A stretch of 64,000 bases of DNA, taken from NCBI GenBank assembly GCA_017301975.1, contig JAFLEI010000003.1, positions 186,724 to 250,723 on the forward strand, read 5' to 3'. This DNA is from Verrucomicrobiota bacterium. Lineage in GTDB: Bacteria; Verrucomicrobiota; Verrucomicrobiia; Verrucomicrobiales; Verrucomicrobiaceae. A program made the translations under genes and the position numbers. Every line of letters begins with the position of its first letter. The stretch's first letter is position 1. Below the pieces are notes generated by a model. The model was not told the origin of the DNA. It did no database searches and saw nothing but the letters and a program-made list of their open reading frames with translations. This document shows positions 34,340 to 43,251 of this stretch, piece by piece.

Positions 34340-35356
34340 TTAAAGTGAACTGACGAGGGGGAGATTGGGATCCACATCGGCCTCCAAAGGGGAAGTGTGG
34401 CCGATGCTGAAACGTTGCGCAGCAGCGAAACCAATCATGCCCGCATTGTCCGTGCAAAGATCTGGCCGCGCGAGCAGCAGTTGCAGGCCTGCTTTGGCAC
34501 AGCGTGCGGCGAGCACCTTGCGCAGGCCCCGGTTGCAACTGACTCCGCCGCTTACCGTGACAAGTGTCTGTCCGCACTGCCTGGCGGCGAGCACCAATTT
34601 TTCGACCAGCACCTCAATGATCGCCGCCTGCACGCTGGCGCTGAGGTCGGCCAGAGTTTGTTCGCTCTTCAGATCGAGGCGCGGCAGTTCATAAAGGACG
34701 GCCGTCTTCAGGCCGCTGAAACTGAACTCCAGACTGCGGCCATCCAGAAAGCTTCGTGGGAAGGCAAAGGCGGTTGGATCGCCCCGGATGGCCAGTTTAT
34801 CGATCTCCGGGCCGCCGGGGTAAGGCAGACCGATCATTTTTGCGACCTTGTCGAAGGCCTCACCTGCGGCGTCATCACGGGTGCGCCCCAGCAGTTCATA
34901 ACGGCCCACGCCGTGCACCCGCACGAGCATGGTATGCCCGCCGCTGACAATGAGCGCCACACTGGCGCGTACCGGGCCGTTGCCATTCATGAAAGGGGAG
35001 AGGAGATGACCCTCCATGTGATTCACGGCAAGGAAGGGCTTGTTTTCAGCAACAGCGAGCGCCTTGGCCATGGACGTGCCGATGAGCAGCGAGCTTACCA
35101 GTCCGGGGCCGCTCGTGGCCGCAAAGGCGGCCATGTCGCCAAGCGTTTTCCCTGCCTCGGCCAGTACCTCCTGAACCAGCGGGCGCACATGCAGGATGTG
35201 ATTGCGTGAGGCCACCTCCGGCACGACTCCCCCATACTGGCGGTGGATTTCAATCTGTGAGGCGATCCGGCTGGCGATCAGTTCGCCCTCCAAAGTACAG
35301 ATGGCCGCAGCAGTCTCATCGCAGGAGGATTCAAGGGCGAGCAGGCAGTCGGGCAT
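34340..35356 (-). CDS. tsaD: tRNA N6-adenosine threonylcarbamoyltransferase
   Basis: A 338-residue protein of normal TsaD length. It transfers threonylcarbamoyl onto A37 of ANN-decoding tRNAs together with TsaB and TsaE. Signatures are LALESSCDETAAAI, GGVVPEVASRNH, the metal-binding VNHMEGH (His113, His117), VSGGHTMLV, YPGGPEIDKLA, VSGGVSCNRGL and DNAGMIGFAA. Other tRNA-modification genes are not in the window. It is the first gene of the tsaD, PQQ-type, CvfB-like run. Confidence 0.97.
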   Translation of the reverse strand: MPDCLLALESSCDETAAAICTLEGELIASRIASQIEIHRQYGGVVPEVASRNHILHVRPLVQEVLAEAGKTLGDMAAFAATSGPGLVSSLLIGTSMAKALAVAENKPFLAVNHMEGHLLSPFMNGNGPVRASVALIVSGGHTMLVRVHGVGRYELLGRTRDDAAGEAFDKVAKMIGLPYPGGPEIDKLAIRGDPTAFAFPRSFLDGRSLEFSFSGLKTAVLYELPRLDLKSEQTLADLSASVQAAIIEVLVEKLVLAARQCGQTLVTVSGGVSCNRGLRKVLAARCAKAGLQLLLARPDLCTDNAGMIGFAAAQRFSIGHTSPLEADVDPNLPLVSSL

Positions 35357-35417
35357 GGCAGGTTACGAATGGAGCAAAAACGGGAGTCCGGCATCCAGAA
35401 TCCGGCGTTGAAAGGGT

Positions 35418-35460
35418 AAAAAAAAGCCGCCGTCCCCCGGTTGGGTGGGGAACGGCGGCG
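35418..35460 (-). terminator. Strong intrinsic terminator
   Basis: On the minus strand, GCCGCCGTTCCCC and GGGGGACGGCGGC form a 12-13-bp stem with a short loop, followed by at least seven T residues. It lies just after the small 43-codon frame and before tsaD, both leftward, which supports transcription of the small frame. Confidence 0.9.
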
Positions 35461-35482
35461 CAGATGTCAGTTTCCTGTCAGA

Positions 35483-35611
35483 TTAGTGCTTGTGACCGTC
35501 TTCGCAGTCGGCCTTCGCTTTGGCGTCGCACTTCGCACATGCCTTCTTAGCTGGAACAGGATGCATGAAGCATCACGGACGCAGCGACAGAACAATGGCA
35601 AGACGGATCAT
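35483..35611 (-). pseudogene. Small Cys/Lys-rich exported protein gene with an in-frame TGA
   Basis: Not a conventional open frame. From ATG 35611 the frame reads a signal-like MIRLAIVLSLRP, then TGA at 35573-35575, then continues in the same frame to a Cys/Lys/His-rich tail (AKKACAKCDAKAKADCEDGHKH) before TAA. An overlapping frame across the TGA region reads MLHASCSS, which looks like a lipobox. So this may be a metal-binding lipoprotein with two compensating frameshifts, a read-through gene, or a 25-residue product from a downstream ATG at 35566. A strong terminator lies 23 bp after the stop. Family unknown. Confidence 0.5.
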
Positions 35612-35661
35612 GAATGATCACACGTAAGTTACACAATCAGCCGCGTTTGGCGGCGGACTGC

Positions 35662-35766
35662 TTACTTGCCGGTCTGCATTGGTGGTGGTGGTGGCGGCGG
35701 AGCTGGCTGCTGGCAAGCGGAGAGGACGGCGGAAGCCGCGATGAGGGTGAGGATAGCGATTTTCAT
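35662..35766 (-). CDS. Very small proline-rich lipoprotein
   Basis: A 34-residue product from ATG 35766: signal peptide KIAILTLIAASAVL, lipobox LSAC at about 16-19, then QQPA, a run of about seven prolines and MQTGK. It resembles entericidin-like or other micro-lipoproteins in size only. The signal peptide, lipobox and complete frame support it as real. Function unknown. Confidence 0.65.
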   Translation of the reverse strand: MKIAILTLIAASAVLSACQQPAPPPPPPPMQTGK

Positions 35767-35956
35767 GTGTGTGGGTGTTAACCTGTTTGATTAAGCTTCC
35801 CATCCACCAGACTCCTGGCAGCGGGATTTTTCGAGATTAACGACAACTTCTGTTTTTGCAAACAGCCAAATGCATTCTCTGCGAAAACGCGCATGGGAGG
35901 CATAAGAAAGGGGATGCTTGGGACTACCATAATGTCAGGCTGTGGTTTGACGAGAA

Positions 35957-36154
35957 TCAACCGTATGGCCCGCTCTCTCCCAATCCATAAGCTGTGCCCC
36001 ATACCTCGCCGTCGTCTTCGGTGAAGAGGATGCGCAGCGGGCGGCAGCAGACTTCGCAGTCGTAGTCCACATCGCACGGCACCTCCGTACAAGAGGGAGC
36101 GGGCACCTCAAACTCTTGAAAACAACTGGGACAGGTGACGGGTGTGGTATGCAT
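35957..36154 (-). CDS. CPXCG-motif cysteine-rich small protein
   Basis: A 65-residue product from ATG 36154. It has two cysteine pairs (CPSC near the N-terminus and CEVC near 33-36, with extra cysteines at 22, 27 and 37), then CRPLRILFTEDDGEVWG. This matches the small CPXCG/Cys_rich_CPCC-type family, which probably binds zinc; the CP-x-C-F form here has Phe where Gly is usual. Cytosolic, function unknown. Confidence 0.75.
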   Translation of the reverse strand: MHTTPVTCPSCFQEFEVPAPSCTEVPCDVDYDCEVCCRPLRILFTEDDGEVWGTAYGLGESGPYG

Positions 36155-36288
36155 TATTGATAACAAGGAAACGCACTTCAGGGCGCCTGTGTATGCAGCT
36201 TTATAGTTTCGCTAACAAGGGAACTTCCGGGTATGTTTGCGGCCATAACTCATGACGTGAATTGCATAAATCAGGGATTCCCTGATTT

Positions 36289-39126
36289 TCACTTCAACCC
36301 TGCCAGATATGCGATGACATCCGCCACTTCCTGCTCTGTCAGGCCTTGCAGCAGGCCTTCAGGCATCAGTGAAACAGGCTGCCGCTGCCGGCCTTTGATC
36401 TGATCATTCCCGATGATTTCTGCCCGACCGGTGGGAAGTTTGAAGGTGCTGGAGGTTTCACCAGAATGGATTAGAAACCCGTTTTGCACGCTTCCGTTCT
36501 TCAAATTGACGGTCCATGTCTCGTAACCTTGGGCGATGGTTTTGGACGGCCGGTGCAGGCTTTCGAGGATTTGCTCACGCGTCAGCCGTGCGCCCACCTT
36601 GCTGAGGTCAGGGCCAAAGTCGCGGCCAGCTCCATTGAAGATATGGCAGGCCAGGCAGGTGGCCAGTTTTCCCGTCATGCTGAGGAGCTCGCCGCCACGC
36701 TTTGCATCACCTTGGACGGCGAGGAGCTTTTTCTCATCGATATTCATGCCGAGGGTCATCACCCGCTGGTCGGGTGGCAGGAAGCGCTCAAACAAGGAGG
36801 TGATGTTCGGATCGCCACTGGCCATCGCGGCTTTGATTGCGGCCTCTCGTCGGGGCAGAGGGATTTGTTCATTGGATACCGCCATCATCAAATGGGCCGG
36901 AGAACTGCGGAACCAGTGCAGGGGATCAGCATTGATCCGATATTCGTTTTCCGGATGCTTGCCGGAGAGCAGCTCGGCCTCATATTCGGAGTCACCTTTC
37001 TGAAGCTCGTCCTCCATGCTGACATAGCTTTCTGCAGGGCCTTTCCTGGGATAGATGCCCGAGATCCAGTTCCACAGCAGCCGCAGGCCGTGGGGGGCAG
37101 GGTCGCGCGCACCGATCATCGGCATGTGCCCGCTGCCTGTGCGTGCGATGCGCTGAAACAGTAGGCTGCGATGCGGGGCCCATGGATAGACCACGGCGGG
37201 GTCACTGATGCCGAAATCTCCTCGGGTCGGCTTCTCGTAGATCAGCATCGTGTCCGCGGTGGGCAGGTCAAAATTCACCATCAGCGGCACGCTGCCGCCG
37301 CCATGCCTGCGGTGGCAGTGGGCGCAGTTTGCATGCAGCCAGGAGCGCGCGCGTGTTTCCAAGGCTGCTTTTTCGTCATGGCTGGACACGAGGTGGTCGG
37401 GCAGCCGTTCCAGAAAGGGGCCGTCAAAAATTTCATGCACATTGGCCGGCCTTTTGCCGCTGATGCGCACGAGCTGATCCGGCTGAAATCCCAGGGCAAA
37501 GCCGCTCCAGTTGGTGTGGCAGCGGGCGCATTCGGCACGGCCATGAATGCGCCAGGGCTGCTTTTGCACGGTGAACTCTTCGCCATCGGCGGTCACCAAT
37601 TCGGCGTCCGTGCCTTTATCATTCCAGCGGTAGGAGTAGCCATTCCAAGTCTCGCCGTCGAAATGCAGGATCTGCGTCTCGATGCGCTGCTGCGTGGCGG
37701 GCCAGGTGATGGTGCGGGCGAGCACGGATTCGGCGGGCCATTCGACTTTGTAGTTCGGTTTGGCGGGATTGCCGCTGCGGGCTGTCTTGATGCGGCGGCC
37801 TTCTGGAAGCGCGATGAAGCGCGTGGCGGTGGCGCCGTCCTGCCACATCGGCTCCGCAATATCAAAAGGCAGCACGCCTATAGCGGGTGTTTGAGCGGCG
37901 GTGTCCTTGAACAAGCCCGTCTCGCTGAGCTTGTGCGGGAACTGGCTGGGCCTGCCCACGGCGGGGTTTCGCGCCAGGCGGTAGATGCGCGTGTCCTTCT
38001 CCCAGTTCATCCAGTAGATCTCGCCGTCCTCGCTTTGACCAAAGGTGACGATCTTGTGCGGCGTATCGGCGATTTCCTCTCTGCGTGTGACCTGTTTGCC
38101 GTCATGCCACAGCGCCCAAATCTTACCAGTCTCGTAGTCGCCGTAGATGTAGGCATCCTTCAGCTCAGGAAAGCGACTGCCATGGTACACATAACCTCCG
38201 GTGATGCTCGCTGCCTCCGTGTGCGGGTGCGCGGCCACGGGCGGGATAACTGGCTCGGGGCGCTGGGTTTCAGGCTTTATGGGCTGGCTGGCCTCATACG
38301 CGCTCCAGCCATGATTGCCACCGCGCTGTACCAGATGAATCATCTCCCACAGCTCCCAGCCGACATCGCCGCACCACAGGCGGCCTTGGGCATCGAAGCT
38401 GATCTTCCACGGATTACGAAATCCAAAGGCCCAGACCTCGGGCATCGCCCCGGGAGTTTTTAAAAACGGATTGTCCGGCGGAATGCCATAGGCTTTTCCA
38501 TTCTCCGCGTGATCCACGTCGATGCGCAGGATGGATGACAGCAGATCGCTGATGTCCTGCCCGGTGTTCAGCGGATCGGGTGGCGAGGGCACCTCGGAGT
38601 CTCCCGTGGAGATGTAAAGCATGCCATCGGGTCCGAATTGCAAGGATGCGCCGTTGTGCCCGCCGCTGCGCCAGGTCAGCAGCACGGTCTCCGATTTGGG
38701 ATCAAGCACCGGCGGCTCCTGCTGCGTGAGTTTGAAGCGCGAGAGCTTGGTGCCATCGGGAACTTTGTCGCCGTAGGCATAGCAGAGGAAGACGTGGCCG
38801 TTCTCCTTCCACTGCGGATGAAACGCGATGCCATACGCGTACTGAAGCTGCGGGTGCTCCGGCTTCAGATCGATGAGCAGGCCTTTGGCTCCGGTGTCCG
38901 GTGCATCCGCAAAGCTCCAGATTTTGCCGCCTTTTTCCACCGCCACGAAACGCCGTGCGCCGGGCACGGCGATCATCTCCAGGGCATCCTGAAGCTGGAT
39001 GGAGGCAAAGGACTGCTCTGCGATGCAGGGCTTCGGCGCCTCCGGTGAACCATGAACGCGCGACGTGGTCCATTGCGCGTGAATCGTGGTGACTGAGGCG
39101 AGGCAGAGGAGTAACACTCGGTGCAT
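36289..39126 (-). CDS. PQQ-type sugar dehydrogenase/cytochrome c fusion
   Basis: A 945-residue exported protein. The signal peptide (HRVLLLCLASVTTIHA) is followed by a sorbosone/glucose dehydrogenase-type propeller at about 25-390 (MIAVPGARRFVAVEKGGKIW, RSGGHNGASLQFGPDGMLYISTGD, VWAFGFRNPWKISFD, GGNHGWSAYE, ITGGYVYHGSRFPEL). A middle region contains two CxxCH motifs at about 535 (CARCH) and 601 (CAHCH), and a C-terminal cytochrome c domain has CLACH at about 824, ending EVADVIAYLAGLK. So it can oxidise a sugar-like substrate and pass electrons to haem. The architecture is common in this phylum; the substrate is unknown. Confidence 0.9.
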   Translation of the reverse strand: MHRVLLLCLASVTTIHAQWTTSRVHGSPEAPKPCIAEQSFASIQLQDALEMIAVPGARRFVAVEKGGKIWSFADAPDTGAKGLLIDLKPEHPQLQYAYGIAFHPQWKENGHVFLCYAYGDKVPDGTKLSRFKLTQQEPPVLDPKSETVLLTWRSGGHNGASLQFGPDGMLYISTGDSEVPSPPDPLNTGQDISDLLSSILRIDVDHAENGKAYGIPPDNPFLKTPGAMPEVWAFGFRNPWKISFDAQGRLWCGDVGWELWEMIHLVQRGGNHGWSAYEASQPIKPETQRPEPVIPPVAAHPHTEAASITGGYVYHGSRFPELKDAYIYGDYETGKIWALWHDGKQVTRREEIADTPHKIVTFGQSEDGEIYWMNWEKDTRIYRLARNPAVGRPSQFPHKLSETGLFKDTAAQTPAIGVLPFDIAEPMWQDGATATRFIALPEGRRIKTARSGNPAKPNYKVEWPAESVLARTITWPATQQRIETQILHFDGETWNGYSYRWNDKGTDAELVTADGEEFTVQKQPWRIHGRAECARCHTNWSGFALGFQPDQLVRISGKRPANVHEIFDGPFLERLPDHLVSSHDEKAALETRARSWLHANCAHCHRRHGGGSVPLMVNFDLPTADTMLIYEKPTRGDFGISDPAVVYPWAPHRSLLFQRIARTGSGHMPMIGARDPAPHGLRLLWNWISGIYPRKGPAESYVSMEDELQKGDSEYEAELLSGKHPENEYRINADPLHWFRSSPAHLMMAVSNEQIPLPRREAAIKAAMASGDPNITSLFERFLPPDQRVMTLGMNIDEKKLLAVQGDAKRGGELLSMTGKLATCLACHIFNGAGRDFGPDLSKVGARLTREQILESLHRPSKTIAQGYETWTVNLKNGSVQNGFLIHSGETSSTFKLPTGRAEIIGNDQIKGRQRQPVSLMPEGLLQGLTEQEVADVIAYLAGLK

Positions 39127-39238
39127 GCCGCATCATGAGATGAACAGGCGTCTTTCGCCAAGCATGAAATGCTCCCCCTTTTTTGGCCGGAGCACTTGCT
39201 GCTTGTGCTGGCGCTCACGCCCTTGGTATTCTGCCGAC

Positions 39239-40102
39239 ATGCATGTCCCGCTGCGCCTCCTGCTGCCTTTGCTCATCTCCGTTCATCTGAACGCCGCTGA
39301 CACTTCAGGCGGATCTGTCGACTTGGGAGCCACCTCACCACTTCGCACGGGCACCGTGCTGAGGGAAAAGCGGGAGGTCCGCGTGCAGGAGGGCAAAGGC
39401 CGCATGCAGAAGGCGAACTCGGCCAATGACTTCTTCTGCCGCTTCGTTCAGAGCGTCAACCTCGTTCGGCGCCTGCTGGGGACGGACACCGAAGAAGTGC
39501 AGGTGCGCGAGATGGTCTGTGAACTGGTCAATTACAACGGCACCGCCCCGCCTCCGGCCGAGCAAGCCGGGCCATTGGCAGGCAAAACTCTGCGCCTGCG
39601 CAAATCCGACGGAAGATGGAAATGCACCATGGTCGGAGGAAAGCCCAGCGCAGAGCAGCAGAAGTTCCTCAATGATCTGGCGTTCACCCGGCTGCTGCTG
39701 GAAATCCCTGAGGCATGCCTTCTCAACCAGACCCGTAAACCCGGCGAGACGTGGAAAGTCAGCATCAATGAGTCAGGGGGCAAGGACTACGGCGCGGTGG
39801 TCGCGAAGGACATCGAATGCACGCTGGTTGCCATGGATGAACGTCCCGACGGAGCGCTGGCCACCGTGCATATCGTGGGCAGTTTTACCATGGAGCGGCC
39901 GATGAATTATCTCAGCCGCATCGAAGTCGCTTTTGACATCACTCTCATCCGCCGCCTCTCCGACATGCTGGATGTGAACACCAAGATCTCCGGCAGCCTC
40001 AAGAATGTCGCCCAGGTGAATGATGCAGACGGCAAGGCGGCGCAGCTTATCCTTGAACTCCCTTACACCCTGGTCCGCACCCAGGCGATCGAGCGCAAAT
40101 AG
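39239..40102 (+). CDS. Secreted protein of unknown function
   Basis: A 287-residue product from ATG 39239 with a signal peptide ([18 protein letters not shown]). The body reads as alternating strands ([78 protein letters not shown]). I recognise no family. It resembles uncharacterised verrucomicrobial periplasmic proteins that measure or bind something through a beta-barrel-like body, but this is weak. Divergent from the dehydrogenase/cytochrome gene and 86 bp upstream of the isomerase. Confidence 0.7.
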   Translation: MHVPLRLLLPLLISVHLNAADTSGGSVDLGATSPLRTGTVLREKREVRVQEGKGRMQKANSANDFFCRFVQSVNLVRRLLGTDTEEVQVREMVCELVNYNGTAPPPAEQAGPLAGKTLRLRKSDGRWKCTMVGGKPSAEQQKFLNDLAFTRLLLEIPEACLLNQTRKPGETWKVSINESGGKDYGAVVAKDIECTLVAMDERPDGALATVHIVGSFTMERPMNYLSRIEVAFDITLIRRLSDMLDVNTKISGSLKNVAQVNDADGKAAQLILELPYTLVRTQAIERK

Positions 40103-40188
40103 CGGTGGCTCGAAAAAATCGTCATTCACAGTCGACATTCGTCGATTTTTCCCCTTCTTCCCAGCCTCAACTCAACCACACACCCGAC

Positions 40189-41190
40189 ATGCCACGCCCA
40201 GTCACTCTCTTCACCGGCCAGTGGGCCGATCTTTCCTGCGATACCATGATCCAGAAGGCCAAGGCTTTTGGTTATGACGGTGTCGAACTCGCCTGCTGGG
40301 GCGACCACTTCGAAGTGGACAAGGCCGACCAGGCCTACTGTGACGACAAGCGCGCCAAGCTGAAGGCCGCAGGAATGCAGTGCCACGCCATCTCCACTCA
40401 CCTCGTCGGGCAGGCCGTATGCGACAACATCGACCCGCGCCACGCTCAGATTCTCCCCGGCCATATCTATGGAGATGGCAATCCGGAAGGCGTCCGTCAG
40501 CGTGCCGCTGAAGAGCTCATCAAGACCGCGCACGCCGCCAAGCGTTTCGGCGTCAGTGTGGTGAACGGCTTCACCGGCAGCAGCATCTGGCACCTTGTTT
40601 ATTCCTTCCCGCCGAACCTCCCCGGCCAGATCGACGCCGGCTACAAAGACTTCGCCAAGCGCTTCACCCCGATCTTCGACGAGTATCAGAAGCTGGGCAT
40701 CCGCTACGCGCTCGAAGTGCATCCCACCGAAATCGCTTTCGACATCGCCAGCGCTGAGCGTGCATTGCAGGCGGTCGACTACCATCCTGCCTTCGGTTTC
40801 AATTACGACCCGAGCCACTTCGGCTACCAGGGCGTCGATTACATCAAGTTCCTCTACAAGTTCAGCGACCGCATTTTCCATGTCCACATGAAGGACGTCG
40901 CCTGGGGCATCGGTGACGGCACCGCCGGCGTCTTCGGCGGCCACGTCGATTTCCACAAGCCAAGCCGCTACTGGGACTTCAAGTCCGTGGGCCGTGGCAA
41001 CATCAACTTTGAGCGCATCATCCGCGCCCTCAACGACATCGACTACGGCGGCCCGCTGAGCGTCGAGTGGGAAGACGGCGCGATGGATCGCGAGTTCGGC
41101 GCCGCCGAATCCGCCGCCTTCGTGAAGAAGATCGACTTCCCGCCTTCGAAGATCATCTTCGACGCGCAGTTCGCTGAGAACAGCAAGTGA
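40189..41190 (+). CDS. Sugar phosphate isomerase/epimerase (AP endonuclease 2-type TIM barrel)
   Basis: A 333-residue cytosolic protein from ATG 40189. TIM-barrel motifs are [76 protein letters not shown] (metal-ligand Asp and His), [11 protein letters not shown] and [17 protein letters not shown] (metal-ligand Glu). Such proteins isomerise or epimerise sugars or keto acids. The substrate is unknown. A strong terminator lies 51 bp after its stop. Confidence 0.92.
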   Translation: MPRPVTLFTGQWADLSCDTMIQKAKAFGYDGVELACWGDHFEVDKADQAYCDDKRAKLKAAGMQCHAISTHLVGQAVCDNIDPRHAQILPGHIYGDGNPEGVRQRAAEELIKTAHAAKRFGVSVVNGFTGSSIWHLVYSFPPNLPGQIDAGYKDFAKRFTPIFDEYQKLGIRYALEVHPTEIAFDIASAERALQAVDYHPAFGFNYDPSHFGYQGVDYIKFLYKFSDRIFHVHMKDVAWGIGDGTAGVFGGHVDFHKPSRYWDFKSVGRGNINFERIIRALNDIDYGGPLSVEWEDGAMDREFGAAESAAFVKKIDFPPSKIIFDAQFAENSK

Positions 41191-41241
41191 GCTGATGTCA
41201 GGCTCTCGGGTCCGACGACAGAAATCATCCTTCAAGATCTA

Positions 41242-41275
41242 CAGGCCGGGGAGCAGTTCCCGGCCTGTTTTTTTT
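41242..41275 (+). terminator. Intrinsic terminator after the isomerase gene
   Basis: CAGGCCGGG and CCCGGCCTG form a perfect 9-bp stem around an 8-base loop, followed by eight T residues on the plus strand. A textbook terminator for the isomerase transcript. Confidence 0.95.
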
Positions 41276-41463
41276 GGCAGGAAGGGATCAGTTCGCAAGG
41301 TCACTGGCATCATCGTGCTTGCCGCTACAAGCTTGGTCATGCCCATGTCTATTCATCCGCTTCAGCGGAAAAAGTCGGTAACCCTCAAACTCAAATGTCG
41401 TTAGTAAGCAGTTGGGCTGCTGGCTCAGTCGGGCTGCAGTCACAAATGATTCCAACCACTGCC

Positions 41464-41877
41464 ATGAAGACAAAACTGATCACCACCGCTGTCATCGCAC
41501 TCTTCTCGTCCAGCCTCCTGGCACAGGAGCCGGATGCGAAAATCATCGCAAAGCTCACCGAGATTGTCCAAATTCGGGAGCAGCTCGTCGAAATTGAGCA
41601 GGCTCTGCACACCTCGGGCCGGGATGCCGCTGGAAATGGATCGGAGGTGGAGGTAGCCCAAGTCGAACTGGCTGAGGCGCGGGTCGATCTCGCTCGTGAA
41701 AAGGGACAACGTGATGCCCTGATCGCCGCGCTCCAGGATCTTGTGGCTGCGAATGAGCGCCGGGTGGAGTGGGCCAAAAGAATGAAAGATCTCGCCCGCG
41801 TGTCTGACGTGGAGATCAAGCGGGCGCAAGCAGAGCTGCTGAAGGCGCAGGTCCGTTTGTTGCACGAGCAAAAGTGA
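41464..41877 (+). CDS. Exported coiled-coil protein
   Basis: A 137-residue product from ATG 41464. The signal peptide (KTKLITTAVIALFSSSLLAQ) is followed by an uninterrupted charged helix (KLTEIVQIREQLVEIEQAL; EVEVAQVELAEARVDLAREK; VEIKRAQAELLKAQVRLL), a long coiled coil. I recognise no family. Lies between an upstream terminator and a convergent ceramidase gene, so it is probably monocistronic. Confidence 0.7.
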   Translation: MKTKLITTAVIALFSSSLLAQEPDAKIIAKLTEIVQIREQLVEIEQALHTSGRDAAGNGSEVEVAQVELAEARVDLAREKGQRDALIAALQDLVAANERRVEWAKRMKDLARVSDVEIKRAQAELLKAQVRLLHEQK

Positions 41878-41893
41878 AGCTGGCCCGGTTGTT

Positions 41894-43246
41894 TTACTCC
41901 ACCGCTTTCCGCAGCTCCATCACAGTGTTGACAATATTCTCCTCCGTCTTGTCGCTCCAGCGCGTGGGGTGGCTGCCGTAGATCATGGCACCGCCGCCTT
42001 CGTAGCCGCCTTCCTGCCAGATGCGCAAGCTGGGGATGTAGGCCATGACGTCGTTGGTGTAGCCGCTGACCCAGACGATGGGATCTTTGATGTCCTGCTT
42101 GAGGCGGAGTGAGTAATCCACCACCACTTCACCGCCGAGCGTGACCCAGGTGAAATCGTTGCCGAGACGCAGCACCTGCACGGGATAGGGATACGTGGCG
42201 GGCAGCTGACCTTCATCGGCGATGCGCTGCAAAAGGCGCGTGCCATGAGTGACCAGATATTTGTTCGAGGACTTTTGTTCTTCGACGAGTTGCTCCCGGG
42301 TGGGCAGCTTGTCATAGGCCAGCGGGATCTCACGATACGCGGCACGGATGGGGCCCTTGAGGCGCTGCATGTGGGTTTCCAGTGCTGCCTGCACGGAAGT
42401 GGCGAGTGATTTGCCGTGCGTCTGAGCCAGTTCCATGGTTCGGCGCGGGTAGGGGTTCTGATCGCCACTGCAACCATTCGCAAACATCGCCACCGCATCG
42501 GGATGCGCTTTTTGGATCTCCTGCTGCGCATAGCCCGCGTAGTCGCCGCTGAATTTTTGATGACCCAGCACGGTGCAATGGCAGGAGTATCCAAAGATGA
42601 TCGCGATGTCCTTGCCCTCCGCCGTGCTGGCTTTCAGCACCGGCACCGTTTGATCCACCGGGCCTTTCGGATTCGGGAAATTGTTCCAGCCGCCTTTGCC
42701 ATCGGGGGTGCGGCGGTTCATCGAAACACCGTAGCGCGCAGTGCTGTAATCCAGATGCGCCGGCACAGATTTCTGAAGGGCTGAGCCCACCAGCCGCACC
42801 AGCGTGTCTTCCAACTGCGCCGTGTATTCCGCCGCTTCCTTCTCACGCAGCGCCAGATCATCCGCGCCGTGAATCTTGCTTGTGCGCAGTTCAGGTCCGC
42901 TGTGCGTGTGCGAAGCGTTGATCGCGAGATTGGCCGGTTCGATGCCATGTTCTTTTTTCACCCGTTCAGCGACAGCAAGGCGCAGGTTCCTCGGCACACC
43001 GATCAAATCCATGGTGATGAGAACGAAGCGCCCGCCTGCCTGATCCGTGAGCACCAATGCTTTCGCGAACAAATCCAGCTCCACACCTTCGGAGGGTTTG
43101 GTGCGTGATGCATAACCAGCCATCCACATGGGTTTCTCCGGTGTGATCTTTGACGATGCAGCACCCGCCTTCCACGCAGGCGCTTCGGTAACGGGTGCGG
43201 CGGCGATGACGAAGACGGCAAGGAGGATGGGCATCCAGAGTTTCAT
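41894..43246 (-). CDS. Neutral/alkaline non-lysosomal ceramidase-family protein
   Basis: A 450-residue product if ATG 43246 is used; an ATG at 43258 adds four residues. After a signal peptide (KLWMPILLAVFVIAAAP) it has KAGAASSKITPEKPMWMAGYASR, INASHTHSGPE (zinc-ligand His), FGYSCHCTVLGHQKFSGDYAG and FANGCSGDQNPYPR, which match the ceramidase N-terminal domain. The family hydrolyses N-acyl sphingosine, but bacterial members in this phylum act on unknown substrates. It lies 5 bp after a PQQ-type propeller gene and is likely co-transcribed. Confidence 0.85.
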   Translation of the reverse strand: MKLWMPILLAVFVIAAAPVTEAPAWKAGAASSKITPEKPMWMAGYASRTKPSEGVELDLFAKALVLTDQAGGRFVLITMDLIGVPRNLRLAVAERVKKEHGIEPANLAINASHTHSGPELRTSKIHGADDLALREKEAAEYTAQLEDTLVRLVGSALQKSVPAHLDYSTARYGVSMNRRTPDGKGGWNNFPNPKGPVDQTVPVLKASTAEGKDIAIIFGYSCHCTVLGHQKFSGDYAGYAQQEIQKAHPDAVAMFANGCSGDQNPYPRRTMELAQTHGKSLATSVQAALETHMQRLKGPIRAAYREIPLAYDKLPTREQLVEEQKSSNKYLVTHGTRLLQRIADEGQLPATYPYPVQVLRLGNDFTWVTLGGEVVVDYSLRLKQDIKDPIVWVSGYTNDVMAYIPSLRIWQEGGYEGGGAMIYGSHPTRWSDKTEENIVNTVMELRKAVE

Positions 43247-43251
43247 GCCCA

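Noticed and set aside
35566..35611. Selenocysteine at the in-frame TGA
   Set aside because: No convincing SECIS hairpin directly downstream and a compensating-frameshift reading explains the lipobox; kept only as a question.
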